Below are positions 1 through 8,769 of a DNA stretch of 64,000 nucleotides, one piece after another. How positions within the stretch are numbered: the stretch's first letter is position 1; every line of letters starts with the position of its first letter. Below the pieces are notes generated by a model. That model was given only the letters and a program-made list of their open reading frames with translations. It searched no databases and was not told the DNA's origin. The DNA is from Ruminococcus_G sp050944435. GTDB taxonomy: Bacteria; Bacillota; Clostridia; Lachnospirales; Lachnospiraceae. The stretch is taken from contig JBMNRB010000008.1 in NCBI GenBank assembly GCA_050944435.1, forward strand, positions 44,589 to 108,588, read 5' to 3'. The translations under genes and the position numbers were made by a program.

Positions 1-458
1 TACAGACTGGGGAGCTGGTGGTGAATGCGGCTTTGACCGAGGACTTTCTGTACGTGTTTGAAAAACTGTTTGAATCGGAATATGAAATCCAGTCTCTGCG
101 TCTCATCGACGATTACTGGGCCGGGGATGGACAAAGCACTGACGAACGTTCCATGGCGGCCAACAATTCTTCCGCCTTCTGCTACCGGAAAATCGCAGGG
201 AGCGACCGATTGTCCAACCATGCGAAGGGATGTGCCGTGGATATCAATCCGCTGCAGAATCCTTACGTCCGGTTCCGAAACAATGAGCCGGAGGAAGTAA
301 CGGAGGAGGCCATGGCTTACGTGGATCGAAGCAATGTCCGGGAACATATGATTACCCATGAGGATCTCTGTTATCAGCTTTTTACCGAGCGAGGCTTTGC
401 CTGGGGCGGCGACTGGGAGTCGCCTAAAGATTATCAGCATTTCGAAAAGCAGATATAA
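1..458 (+). CDS. M15-family D-Ala-D-Ala carboxypeptidase-like protein, 5' partial
   Basis: The reading frame is open to the left edge, so the gene probably starts outside the window; a GTG at 18 is the first visible start codon but has no ribosome site. The segment SSAFCYRKIAGSDRLSNHAKG followed by CAVDINPLQNPYV matches the VanY/M15 peptidase core, where His and Asp (SNHAKG...VDINP) bind zinc. A second zinc-type His lies in the C-terminal DYQHFE. Such enzymes trim D-alanine from peptidoglycan stem peptides outside the cell. A signal peptide would lie upstream and cannot be seen. Family assignment is good; the exact substrate is unknown. Confidence 0.75.
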   Translation, partial: QTGELVVNAALTEDFLYVFEKLFESEYEIQSLRLIDDYWAGDGQSTDERSMAANNSSAFCYRKIAGSDRLSNHAKGCAVDINPLQNPYVRFRNNEPEEVTEEAMAYVDRSNVREHMITHEDLCYQLFTERGFAWGGDWESPKDYQHFEKQI

Positions 459-487
459 TTCATTTTATTAGGATAATGTAAAAAAGA

Positions 488-528
488 ATCCCTTCGTTTG
501 TATTGGCACAAACGAAGGGATTTGTCTG
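488..528. terminator. Bidirectional hairpin terminator between the peptidase gene and argG
   Basis: ATCCCTTCGTTTGT (488-501) and ACAAACGAAGGGAT (508-521) form a perfect 14-bp stem with a 6-base loop between two converging genes. An A-rich stretch on the left and T-rich bases on the right allow it to act in both directions. Confidence 0.85.
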
Positions 529-540
529 ATTCTGGGATTC

Positions 541-1764
541 TTATTTATTCTTTTCTGCTTCAGCCATCTTCATAGCGCGGACTTTTAAAGGCAGTCCAAA
601 CAGTGTGATGAATCCGGAAGCATCGTGATGATCGTAAAGATCGCCTGTGGTGAAGGAAGCAAGAGATTCGCTGTACAGGCTGTAGGGAGAGGTGGTTCCC
701 GCTTTGATGATGTTTCCTTTATACAGCTTGAATTTTACTTCTCCGGTCACGTACTGCTGTGTCACATCCACAAAGGCCTGAATGGCTTCCCGCAGCGGAG
801 TAAACCATTTTCCTTCGTATACAATCTGGGCGAATTTATTGCCCATATCTTTTTTCACTTCCATCGTTGCACGATCCAGTACCAGCTCTTCCAGCTGTTC
901 GTGAGCAGCCATCAGGATAGTTCCGCCGGGGGTTTCATATACGCCGCGGGATTTCATGCCTACCACGCGGTTCTCCACGATATCAACGATGCCGATGCCG
1001 TGTTTTCCGCCCAGTTTATTCAGTTCGGTGATAATTTCGGAAACTTTCATTTCCTTTCCGTTCAGGCTTTTGGGAACGCCGGCTTCAAAGGTCATGGTTA
1101 CGTATTCTCCCTCATCCGGAGCTTTCTCGGGAGATACTCCCAGCACCAGCAGATGATCGTAATTGGGTTCATTGGCCGGGTCTTCCAGTTCCAGACCTTC
1201 ATGACTGATGTGCCACAGGTTCCGGTCGCGGCTGTAGCTGTTGTCTGCGGAGAAAGGAAGATCGATTCCATGCTGACGGCAGTATTCGATTTCATCTTCG
1301 CGGGACTGCATGGTCCATACGTCGGTCATTCTCCAGGGAGCGATGATCTTAAGATCGGGAGCAAGGGCTTTAATTCCCAGCTCAAAACGGATCTGGTCAT
1401 TTCCCTTTCCGGTGGCGCCGTGACAGATAGCGGTAGCGCCTTCTTTTCTGGCGATTTCCACCAGCTTTTTAGCGATAACCGGACGGGCCATGGATGTGCC
1501 CAGCAGATACTTGTTTTCGTATACTGCGCCGGCTTTTACGCAGGGCATAATGTAATCGTCACAAAATTCATCGATAATATTTTCTATATATAATTTGGCA
1601 GCGCCGGATTTAGCCGCGCGCTCTTCCAGACCATCCAGTTCATTTCCCTGTCCGCAGTCGATGCAGCAGCAGATAACTTCGTAATCGAAATTCTCTTTCA
1701 GCCATGGGATGATAGCTGTGGTATCCAGTCCGCCTGAATATGCCAATACAACTTTTTCTTTCAT
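541..1764 (-). CDS. argG: Argininosuccinate synthase
   Basis: Joins citrulline and aspartate using ATP to give argininosuccinate, the penultimate step of arginine synthesis, in the cytoplasm. The N-terminus shows the PP-loop AYSGGLDTTA for ATP binding, and the 407-residue length fits the family. The start at 1764 is chosen because GGAGGAT lies 7 bases upstream; an upstream in-frame ATG at 1779 would place the ribosome site inside the gene. It is divergent from argCJBD and has its own promoter with an ArgR-like palindrome, so co-regulation by arginine is likely. argH and argF are not in the window. Confidence 0.97.
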   Translation of the reverse strand: MKEKVVLAYSGGLDTTAIIPWLKENFDYEVICCCIDCGQGNELDGLEERAAKSGAAKLYIENIIDEFCDDYIMPCVKAGAVYENKYLLGTSMARPVIAKKLVEIARKEGATAICHGATGKGNDQIRFELGIKALAPDLKIIAPWRMTDVWTMQSREDEIEYCRQHGIDLPFSADNSYSRDRNLWHISHEGLELEDPANEPNYDHLLVLGVSPEKAPDEGEYVTMTFEAGVPKSLNGKEMKVSEIITELNKLGGKHGIGIVDIVENRVVGMKSRGVYETPGGTILMAAHEQLEELVLDRATMEVKKDMGNKFAQIVYEGKWFTPLREAIQAFVDVTQQYVTGEVKFKLYKGNIIKAGTTSPYSLYSESLASFTTGDLYDHHDASGFITLFGLPLKVRAMKMAEAEKNK

Positions 1765-1800
1765 AATAGTATCCTCCATATTTTTTACTTGTAGCTCTGG

Positions 1801-1834
1801 AGAATAATATACAGTATTTCCTTCTGATATGCAA
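1801..1834 (-). promoter_or_regulatory. argG promoter with ArgR-like box
   Basis: On the minus strand TTGCAT (1829-1834), a 17-base spacer and TATATT (1806-1811) form a good vegetative promoter. TGTATATTATTCT (1801-1813) overlaps the -10 and differs at two positions from the palindrome in the argC promoter, so it is probably an ARG box. Confidence 0.6.
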
Positions 1835-1862
1835 GGGGAAAATCGGGAAAACAGAAAAAAAC

Positions 1863-1897
1863 TTGAATATTATTCATGGATAGTGTATAATTATGCA
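1863..1897 (+). promoter_or_regulatory. argCJBD promoter with tandem ArgR boxes
   Basis: TTGAAT (1863-1868), a 17-base spacer and TATAAT (1886-1891) form a vegetative promoter. Two palindromes overlap it: TGAATATTATTCA (1864-1876) and TGTATAATTATGCA (1884-1897). Their centres are about 21 bases apart, the spacing of paired ARG boxes bound by the ArgR/AhrC hexamer. Occupancy would block both -35 and -10. Confidence 0.7.
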
Positions 1898-1926
1898 ACA
1901 TCCAAAGGGGGAAGGAGCAAAAAGGG

Positions 1927-2037
1927 CCAAAGAAGGCTTTACGAACGCCTTTCCTTGGTATATACTAAAAAAGTTCCGGACAGCGGCCATGTAATCCAGC
2001 GTATGCATTTGCTGGGGAATGGGGCCATTGTCCGGAA
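1927..2037 (+). promoter_or_regulatory. Structured untranslated leader of argC
   Basis: About 170 bases separate the promoter from argC. They hold an imperfect hairpin (CCAAAGAAGGC near 1928 with GCCTTTCCTTGG near 1947-1958) and a second with a perfect 9-bp stem, TTCCGGACA (1974-1982) with TGTCCGGAA (2029-2037), continued inside by GGCC/GGCC. No T-box consensus and no obvious terminator poly-T follows. It may influence mRNA stability or translation. Confidence 0.4.
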
Positions 2038-2067
2038 GGATGAAAAATGAACAGAGGAGACAAAAAA

Positions 2068-3108
2068 ATGATAAAAGCGGGAATTATCGGCTCCACTGGT
2101 TATGCCGGATCGGAGCTGGTCAGACTTCTAATGGGACATAGGGACGTGGAGATTGTCTGGTACGGTTCCAAAAGTTACATAGATAAAAAATATTATCAGG
2201 TGTATCAGAATATGTTCCAGATTGTGGAAGATGTGTGCAGAGATGATAATATGGAAGAATTGTCCAAAGAGGCGGATGTAATTTTTACGGCTACACCTCA
2301 GGGGTTATGTGCTTCACTGGTCAGTGAAGAGGTTCTTTCCCGATGTAAAATAATAGATTTAAGCGCAGATTTCAGGATCAAGGATGTAAAGACCTATGAG
2401 GAATGGTATCATCTGAAGCATCCGGCGGCGGAATACCTGTCGGAGGCGGTGTACGGCCTCTGCGAGATTAACAGAGAAAAGGTTAAAAACGCCCGTCTGG
2501 TGGCCAACCCGGGATGTTATCCCACCTGCAGTACCCTGTCGATTTATCCCTTGCTGAAAGAGGGCCTGATTGATGGAAATTCCATTATTATTGATGCTAA
2601 ATCCGGAACTTCCGGGGCCGGAAGGGGCGCTAAGGTGGACAATCTTTACTGTGAAGTCAACGAGAATATCAAAGCTTACGGCGTAGCCACCCACCGTCAC
2701 ACTCCGGAAATTGAAGAACAGTTAAGCTATGGGGCCGGTTATCCTGTCACCATTAATTTTACGCCCCATCTGGTTCCCATGAACCGGGGAATTCTGGTGA
2801 CGGCCTACGCTTCTTTGAAGGAACAGGTGACAGAAGAAGAAATCCGGAAGGTGTACAACCGTTATTATGAAAAAGAAAGATTTGTCCGGCTGCTGGATCC
2901 CCAGTTCTGCCCCCAGACCAAATGGGTGGAGGGGAGCAACTATGTGGATGTAAATGTGAAAGTGGATCCCAGAACGAACCGGGTGATCATGATGGGAGCC
3001 ATGGACAATCTGGTAAAGGGCGCTGCCGGTCAGGCGGTGCAGAATATGAATCTGATGTTTGGTCTGGATGAGGGGGCCGGTTTGTATCAGGTACCGATGT
3101 TCCCGTAA
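2068..3108 (+). CDS. argC: N-acetyl-gamma-glutamyl-phosphate reductase
   Basis: NADPH-dependent reduction of N-acetylglutamyl phosphate to the semialdehyde, third step of the acetylated ornithine route. The N-terminal GSTGYAGSELVRLL is the dinucleotide-binding loop, and ANPGCYPT holds the catalytic cysteine. Length 346 residues is normal. GAGGAG at 2054-2059 supports the ATG at 2068; an upstream in-frame ATG at 2047 also has a weak AAGGA site and would add seven residues. First gene of argC-J-B-D. Confidence 0.96.
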   Translation: MIKAGIIGSTGYAGSELVRLLMGHRDVEIVWYGSKSYIDKKYYQVYQNMFQIVEDVCRDDNMEELSKEADVIFTATPQGLCASLVSEEVLSRCKIIDLSADFRIKDVKTYEEWYHLKHPAAEYLSEAVYGLCEINREKVKNARLVANPGCYPTCSTLSIYPLLKEGLIDGNSIIIDAKSGTSGAGRGAKVDNLYCEVNENIKAYGVATHRHTPEIEEQLSYGAGYPVTINFTPHLVPMNRGILVTAYASLKEQVTEEEIRKVYNRYYEKERFVRLLDPQFCPQTKWVEGSNYVDVNVKVDPRTNRVIMMGAMDNLVKGAAGQAVQNMNLMFGLDEGAGLYQVPMFP

Positions 3109-3127
3109 GAAAAAGGAGATGTGTGGG

Positions 3128-4351
3128 ATGAAAAAAATTGAGGGAGGCGTGACTGCAGCGAAAGGATTTCAGGCGGCTGCCGTTGCTGCCGGAATCAAGA
3201 AAGAAAACAGAAAAGATATGGCTATGATTTACAGCCAGGTACCCTGTGTGGCTGCGGGAACCTTTACCACCAATGTGGTAAAGGCGGCGCCGGTGAAATG
3301 GGACCAGAAGCAGGTAAAGGAAAAGCCCTGCGCCCAGGCGGTGATCTGCAACAGCGGCATTGCCAACGCCTGTACAGGAGAAGAGGGCATGGCCTGCTGT
3401 GCCATGACTGCCGAGGTGGCCGCTGGTGCGCTGAATATTCCGGAAGACCGGATACTGGTGGCTTCAACCGGTGTGATCGGACAGCAGCTTCCCATGACCG
3501 CCATTGCAGAAGGGGTTCGGCGGATGGCTCCTCTTCTGTCAGGAACCATAGAGAGCGGCACCATGGCGGCTCAGGCCATTATGACGACGGACACAGTGAA
3601 GAAAGAGTTTGCTGTCGCCTTCGAACTGGACGGGAAAAGGGTGACCATAGGAGGCATGTGCAAAGGTTCCGGCATGATTCATCCCAATATGTGCACTATG
3701 CTGGGATTTGTCACCACGGATGTGAAGATTTCCAAGGAACTTCTTCAGGAAGCTCTTTCTGCAAGTATTCAGGATACCTTTAACATGGTGTCGGTGGACG
3801 GAGATACCTCCACCAACGATACGGTGCTGCTGCTGGCCAATGGGATGGCAGGAAATGAAGAAATCAGGGAAAAGGATGAAAAATATCAGACTTTTTGCCG
3901 GGCGCTGAACGAAGTAAATACGTATCTGGCCAGAGCCATTGCCGCCGACGGAGAAGGCGCAACCGCTTTGTTTGAGGCAAAAGTAATCCATGCCCAGAGT
4001 AAAGAACAGGCGGTGACACTGTCCAAATCGGTGATTACCTCGTCTCTTACCAAGGCGGCCATTTTCGGCCATGACGCCAACTGGGGAAGGATTCTCTGCG
4101 CCATGGGATATTCCGGAGCACAGTTTGATCCTGAACGGGTGGATCTGTATTTTGAAAGCGCAGCGGGAAAACTGCAGATTATAGAAAACGGAGTGGCTTT
4201 GGATTACAGTGAGGAGGAGGCCACCAGAATTCTTTCGGAGAAAGAAGTGACCGCGTTGATTGATGTGAAGATGGGAGAGGCGCAGGCCACTGCCTGGGGA
4301 TGCGACCTGACCTATGATTACGTAAAAATCAATGCGGATTACCGCTCATGA
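3128..4351 (+). CDS. argJ: Glutamate N-acetyltransferase (ornithine acetyltransferase)
   Basis: Transfers acetyl from N-acetylornithine to glutamate, making the acetyl cycle self-sustaining; many homologues also use acetyl-CoA. The precursor self-cleaves before a threonine nucleophile. Here the motif is KGSGMIHPNMCTMLGF, putting the nucleophile at Thr190 with a Cys instead of the common Ala before it. Length is 407 residues. The start at 3128 is 9 bases after AAAGGAG; the ATG at 3119 abuts it. No separate argA is visible, so ArgJ may supply N-acetylglutamate. Confidence 0.96.
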   Translation: MKKIEGGVTAAKGFQAAAVAAGIKKENRKDMAMIYSQVPCVAAGTFTTNVVKAAPVKWDQKQVKEKPCAQAVICNSGIANACTGEEGMACCAMTAEVAAGALNIPEDRILVASTGVIGQQLPMTAIAEGVRRMAPLLSGTIESGTMAAQAIMTTDTVKKEFAVAFELDGKRVTIGGMCKGSGMIHPNMCTMLGFVTTDVKISKELLQEALSASIQDTFNMVSVDGDTSTNDTVLLLANGMAGNEEIREKDEKYQTFCRALNEVNTYLARAIAADGEGATALFEAKVIHAQSKEQAVTLSKSVITSSLTKAAIFGHDANWGRILCAMGYSGAQFDPERVDLYFESAAGKLQIIENGVALDYSEEEATRILSEKEVTALIDVKMGEAQATAWGCDLTYDYVKINADYRS

Positions 4352-4363
4352 CAGGAGGATGAA

Positions 4364-5260
4364 ATGGTAAATCATAAATATCTGGAAAAAGCGGAGGTGC
4401 TGATCGAGGCGCTTCCTTATATACAGCGGTTCAACCGTAAAATCGTAGTAGTAAAGTATGGCGGCAGCGCTATGGTGGACGAAGAGCTGAAGAAAAATGT
4501 GATCAAGGATGTGGTTCTTTTAAAACTGGTTGGATTTAAGCCGATCATTGTTCACGGCGGGGGTAAGGAGATCAGCCGCTGGGTCGGCAAGGTAGGTATG
4601 GAACCCCGGTTTATCAACGGCCTTCGGGTAACCGATGAAGCTACTATGGAAGTGGCGGAAATGGTGCTGGGAAAAGTGAACAAGGAGCTGGTAACCTTTG
4701 TACAGTCCCTGGGGGTAAAAGCTGTGGGCATCAGCGGAAAAGACGGCGGACTATTGAAAGTGGAAAAGAAATGTCCCGGCGGCCAGGATATCGGTTTTGT
4801 GGGCGAAATCACGGAAGTGAACCCGAAGGTTCTGTTTGACCTGCTGGAAAAAGATTTTCTTCCCATTGTGTGTCCCGTAGGACTGGATCTGGATTTTCGG
4901 ACATATAATATCAATGCAGACGACGCAGCCTGCAAAATCGCAGAGGCGGTAAAAGCGGAAAAGCTGGCCTTCCTCACAGATATCGAGGGGGTTTACCGGG
5001 ATCCTAAAGATCCGGAAAGCCTGATTTCGGAGCTGCGGGCAGAGGAAGCAAAAGCGCTGATTGCCAATGGAAATGTGGGCGGCGGCATGATTCCAAAGCT
5101 GAAGAACTGCATTGATGCCATCAGTGAGGGAGTAAATCGTGTTCATATTCTGGATGGCAGAATCCCCCACAGCCTTCTGCTGGAGATCTTTACCAACAAA
5201 GGAATTGGAACTGCAATTTTAAGGGAAGATGAGGAGAAATATTACCATGAAGATGAATGA
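4364..5260 (+). CDS. argB: Acetylglutamate kinase
   Basis: Phosphorylates N-acetylglutamate with ATP, usually the arginine-sensitive step. The amino acid kinase fold is shown by VVKYGGSAM near residue 28 and IVHGGGKEIS near 64, plus NINADDAACKIA and FLTDIEGVYRD in the C-terminal half. 298 residues is typical. AGGAGG upstream supports the ATG. Its end overlaps argD by 14 bases, indicating translational coupling. Confidence 0.96.
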   Translation: MVNHKYLEKAEVLIEALPYIQRFNRKIVVVKYGGSAMVDEELKKNVIKDVVLLKLVGFKPIIVHGGGKEISRWVGKVGMEPRFINGLRVTDEATMEVAEMVLGKVNKELVTFVQSLGVKAVGISGKDGGLLKVEKKCPGGQDIGFVGEITEVNPKVLFDLLEKDFLPIVCPVGLDLDFRTYNINADDAACKIAEAVKAEKLAFLTDIEGVYRDPKDPESLISELRAEEAKALIANGNVGGGMIPKLKNCIDAISEGVNRVHILDGRIPHSLLLEIFTNKGIGTAILREDEEKYYHEDE

Positions 5261-6437
5261 GTTGATGGGAACCTCAGAAGAGTATATTCTGCATACCTAC
5301 AACCGGTTTCCCATTGTTCTGGACCGGGGAGAAGGGGCATATCTTTATGATACCAACGGAAAACAGTATCTGGATTTTGCCGCCGGCATTGCCGTATGTG
5401 CGCTGGGACATTCCAATCCGGAATATCTGGAGGCGCTGAAAAGACAGATGGACAAGCTGATGCATGTGTCTAATCTTTACTATAATCAGCCCATGATGGA
5501 AGCTGGGAAAAAAGTAATCGCGGCCAGCCATATGGATAAGGTGTTCTTTACCAACAGCGGAACGGAGGCCATTGAGGGGGCGCTGAAGGCGGCGAAAAAG
5601 TATGCTTATGAGAGAGACGGACACAGCGGCCACGAAATCATCGCCATGGAGCATTCTTTCCACGGCCGGAGTGTGGGCGCCCTGTCCGTGACGGGAAACG
5701 CTCACTACCGGGAACCCTTTGAGCCTTTAATGGGCGGCGTGAAGTTTGCAGAATATAATAATCTGGAAAGTGTGGAAAAACTGATTACAGATAAAACCTG
5801 TGCCGTCATCCTGGAAACGGTTCAGGGGGAAGGCGGTATTTATCCAGCAGATCCCGAATTTTTAAGAGGGGTGCGCAGGCTTTGCGACGACCGCGATATC
5901 GTCATGATTCTGGATGAGATTCAGTGCGGCATGGGAAGATGCGGACAGTATTTTGCATGGCAGGATTATGGAGTGCAGCCGGATATCATGACCTGTGCCA
6001 AAGCGCTGGGCGGCGGAGTGCCAGTAGGCGCTTTCGTGATGAATCATAAAATTGCAGAGGCTTCCTTAAAGCCGGGGGATCACGGCACCACCTACGGGGG
6101 AAATCCCTTTGTCTGTGCCGCTGTCTCCAAGGTATTTGATCTCTATGAACAATACGATCTAATTGGCCATGTAAAAGAACTGACTCCTTATCTGGAGCAG
6201 AAACTTGATGAACTGGTTTCAAAATTTGACTGCGCAGTCAGCCGCAGAGGAAAAGGTTTCATGCAGGGGATCGTGATTGCAGGCCGTCCGGTGGGAGAAG
6301 TTGTTGTCAAAGCTATGGAGCAAGGCCTTCTGGTGATTTCAGCGGGCGCCGATGTGCTTCGCCTGGTGCCGCCTCTGATTATCACCAGGGAACAGATTGA
6401 TGAAATGGCGGAGAAACTGGAAAAGGCCCTCGCTTAA
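5247..6437 (+). CDS. argD: Acetylornithine aminotransferase
   Basis: PLP-dependent class III aminotransferase that makes N-acetylornithine from the semialdehyde and glutamate. Visible are GTEAIEGALKAA for cofactor phosphate binding, ILDEIQCG with the PLP-contacting Asp, and the Schiff-base lysine in CAKALGGGVPVG (Lys252). The protein is 396 residues. ATG 5247 follows GAGGAG; the longer form from 5229 would begin inside that ribosome site. Last gene of the operon; its stop overlaps the convergent SGNH gene by four bases, with no terminator between. Confidence 0.95.
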   Translation: MKMNELMGTSEEYILHTYNRFPIVLDRGEGAYLYDTNGKQYLDFAAGIAVCALGHSNPEYLEALKRQMDKLMHVSNLYYNQPMMEAGKKVIAASHMDKVFFTNSGTEAIEGALKAAKKYAYERDGHSGHEIIAMEHSFHGRSVGALSVTGNAHYREPFEPLMGGVKFAEYNNLESVEKLITDKTCAVILETVQGEGGIYPADPEFLRGVRRLCDDRDIVMILDEIQCGMGRCGQYFAWQDYGVQPDIMTCAKALGGGVPVGAFVMNHKIAEASLKPGDHGTTYGGNPFVCAAVSKVFDLYEQYDLIGHVKELTPYLEQKLDELVSKFDCAVSRRGKGFMQGIVIAGRPVGEVVVKAMEQGLLVISAGADVLRLVPPLIITREQIDEMAEKLEKALA

Positions 6438-7114
6438 TTCTGCAGGACGCGGTATACGGTTTCTGCAATAACCTGGGCTCCTTTGCTGTCAGGATGGACG
6501 CCGTCCAGGGTGAAATACTGGGACTGGCCGGAAAGGGCTTCATTGATATCGATGACGGTGCAGCCCTTTTTGGCGGCAATGTCTTTTATGGCCGTAATTT
6601 CCTGGGCCAGAATTTCCCGATGCATGGAGAAACGGATTTCCCCGTCATTTTCCAGAGAGAAAACAGGGGGAGGCGTCAGAATATAGACCTCCGGCTGCGA
6701 CGGAAGGGACAGATAATGATCCACCAAAGCGGCGTAGTCTTGACGGAAACGGGAGAGATCCTTCCAGTTTTGGGTTTTCGTATCGTTGGTGCCCAGCATT
6801 AAAAAGACAATATCGGGAGAAAAGGAAGTGCTGTTTTGAAAAGCCTTCTGATTCCAGTAGGGTTTGTCGCCGTCCTTTTGGACGGTGGCGGAGTTGACGC
6901 CAAAATTTTTTACGGTATAAGAATTTCCCAGATACTGCTGCAGCCTGGACGGATAGCATTCACGGCTGCGGTTTTTCAGGTAGGCGCCCCAGGTGATGCT
7001 GTCGCCCACACAGGCGATACGGACTGTTTTGGAGCGAAAGAAACAAAAGTAAGAAATGACTGCTGCGCAGAGTATACTGAAAAGGGCAGCGGCGATTAAA
7101 ATTCTTTTTTTCAT
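6434..7114 (-). CDS. Membrane-anchored SGNH/GDSL hydrolase
   Basis: An N-terminal hydrophobic segment (residues 4-26) acts as signal anchor, followed by block I ACVGDSITWG with the catalytic Ser, block III LMLGTNDTK and block V DGVHPDSKG with catalytic Asp/His. The 226-residue protein is therefore a lipase/acylesterase-type hydrolase acting outside the membrane. The next gene is a divergent acyltransferase, which suggests that one adds and the other removes acyl groups on an envelope polymer; this is inference. Confidence 0.85.
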   Translation of the reverse strand: MKKRILIAAALFSILCAAVISYFCFFRSKTVRIACVGDSITWGAYLKNRSRECYPSRLQQYLGNSYTVKNFGVNSATVQKDGDKPYWNQKAFQNSTSFSPDIVFLMLGTNDTKTQNWKDLSRFRQDYAALVDHYLSLPSQPEVYILTPPPVFSLENDGEIRFSMHREILAQEITAIKDIAAKKGCTVIDINEALSGQSQYFTLDGVHPDSKGAQVIAETVYRVLQN

Positions 7115-7157
7115 AAGCAGGCCTCGATTCTTTATATTGTCATAATTATATTGTAAG

Positions 7158-8177
7158 ATGATGAATACGATTTGTACAGAACAAAAACCAAGAGATTATT
7201 TATTTGATAATTATAAGGCTCTCCTTATCCTGTTGGTGGTAATAGGACATGTGATTGAAGCAGCGTCGGAGGAAAATACCTTTTTATACTGCTTAAAATG
7301 GCTGATTTTCAGCTTCCATATGCCGGCGTTTATTTTTATTTCCGGTTACTTTGCAAAAAAGAAAGCTTCCTGGGAACAGTTGGTTCGGAAACTGGTGGTT
7401 CCTTATCTGATTTTTGAAGTGCTGTATTATCTGCTGTATGTACTGATCATACACAAGGAAACAAAATTTTACTTTCTGTATCCCAAGTTTACTTTGTGGT
7501 ATTTAATGGCGCTGTTTGTGTGGAAGCTGGCGACGCCCTGGTTTAGGAAGATACCTTTCCATTTTCCCATTGCGGTGGCAGCGGGATTGTGGGCAGGTTT
7601 TTCGGGACTTGATGATAATTTTCTCAGTCTTCCAAGAATCCTGGTATTCTATCCCTTTTTTCTGCTGGGTGTGCATACCAGCCGGGAGACCGTAACGAAA
7701 ATCAGAGAGAAAGTTCCGGCCAAAGCAGCGGCGGCGGGGCTGGCGGCAGCGGCCGTATTTCTCGTCGGTGCGGTATTGAAAAGCAATCTGCCGCCCCAGA
7801 TTTTTTACGGCAGATATGATTACGCCTATCTCCATCAGAATATTGTGGAGGGAATCCTGGTGAGAATGGGATGTTATCTGATTTCCCTGGCGATCACTTT
7901 CCTTCTGCTGGTTCTCATTCCGGAAAAGCAAAGTCGTTTTTCTGTTCTGGGAGAACGGACGATGGCGGTATATCTGTTCCACGGTCTGGTCTGTGTATGC
8001 ATAAAGGCGGGATGGAGAAATATTCCCTATCTGGGAATGGCGGCAGAATCGGCTGTTTTAATTGGAATCAGCGTGGCGCTGACGGCGATTTTAAGCCGTA
8101 AATGTTTTACCGATCTTTTAAACGGGATGATGAATCTTTTTGGACAGTCGAAAAAAAGGATGCGTCCCCTGGCATAA
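7158..8177 (+). CDS. Acyltransferase-3 family integral membrane protein
   Basis: 339 residues with about ten hydrophobic segments. The early motif RDYLFDNYKALLILLVVIGH is the start of the acyltransferase-3/OafA-like fold, with the His of the first helix important in the family. These proteins move acetyl groups to extracytoplasmic sugars. Two adjacent ATG codons (7158, 7161) follow a weak ribosome site. A separate SGNH domain gene lies head to head with it. Confidence 0.8.
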   Translation: MMNTICTEQKPRDYLFDNYKALLILLVVIGHVIEAASEENTFLYCLKWLIFSFHMPAFIFISGYFAKKKASWEQLVRKLVVPYLIFEVLYYLLYVLIIHKETKFYFLYPKFTLWYLMALFVWKLATPWFRKIPFHFPIAVAAGLWAGFSGLDDNFLSLPRILVFYPFFLLGVHTSRETVTKIREKVPAKAAAAGLAAAAVFLVGAVLKSNLPPQIFYGRYDYAYLHQNIVEGILVRMGCYLISLAITFLLLVLIPEKQSRFSVLGERTMAVYLFHGLVCVCIKAGWRNIPYLGMAAESAVLIGISVALTAILSRKCFTDLLNGMMNLFGQSKKRMRPLA

Positions 8178-8226
8178 AGGTAAACCTCTCTGGATACTCT
8201 AAAGAAAAAAGGAACAGGTGATTTTT

Positions 8227-8661
8227 ATGCTGGGAATTTTTACGGCGCTGCTTTCCGGCGCATTGATGAGTATTCAGGGAGTATTTAATACGGATGTGAC
8301 GAAGCAGGCGGGCCTGTGGGTATCCACCGGCTGGGTGCAGTTCACGGCATTTCTTGTCTGTGTGGCGGCCTGGCTGGCCACCGGAAGGCCGCAGATTGGC
8401 GCTCTTTTCGCGGTAGAGCATAAATATGCTCTGCTGGGAGGCGTGATCGGAGCCTTTATTACGGTGACGGTAATAAAGAGCATGGGCGCTCTGGGACCTG
8501 CACAGTCGGTTATGCTGATCGTGATTGCCCAGTTGGCAGTGGCTTATGTCATTGAACTGCTGGGCATTTTCGGTGTGGAGAAACAGACATTTGAGTGGCG
8601 GAAACTGGTGGGTATGGCAGTTGCCGTTGCGGGGATTATCATTTTCAAATGGGAAAAATAG
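8227..8661 (+). CDS. DMT-superfamily (DUF606/YdcZ-like) membrane protein
   Basis: About 144 residues with four to five transmembrane helices. The sequence GALMSIQGVFNTDVTKQAG near the start is characteristic of DUF606 half-size transporters, which normally work as pairs or dimers. No second copy is adjacent, so it may homodimerise. ATG 8227 is preferred; a GTG at 8218 would touch the AGGAAC ribosome site. Substrate unknown. Confidence 0.8.
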   Translation: MLGIFTALLSGALMSIQGVFNTDVTKQAGLWVSTGWVQFTAFLVCVAAWLATGRPQIGALFAVEHKYALLGGVIGAFITVTVIKSMGALGPAQSVMLIVIAQLAVAYVIELLGIFGVEKQTFEWRKLVGMAVAVAGIIIFKWEK

Positions 8662-8769
8662 CTTGTATTCAGGTGGGGAATTCGTTACAATGAGGGTAAC
8701 GCCGATGGCGTTGGCTGTGTAAAAATCTGCGGGACTTTACGGAAATATACGTAAAGAGGTGACGGGCAG

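Noticed and set aside
625..1593. 322-codon frame antisense to argG
   Set aside because: It mirrors the codon pattern of argG, lacks a ribosome site and resembles no protein family.
1829..2050. 73-codon frame before argC, and a 33-codon frame from ATG 1893
   Set aside because: The first begins upstream of the mapped promoter and has no ribosome site; the second has few arginine codons and no terminator partner. Both overlap the structured leader.
2068..2100. T-box riboswitch before argC
   Set aside because: No AGGGTGGNACCGCG-type motif and no terminator hairpin with poly-T before the start.
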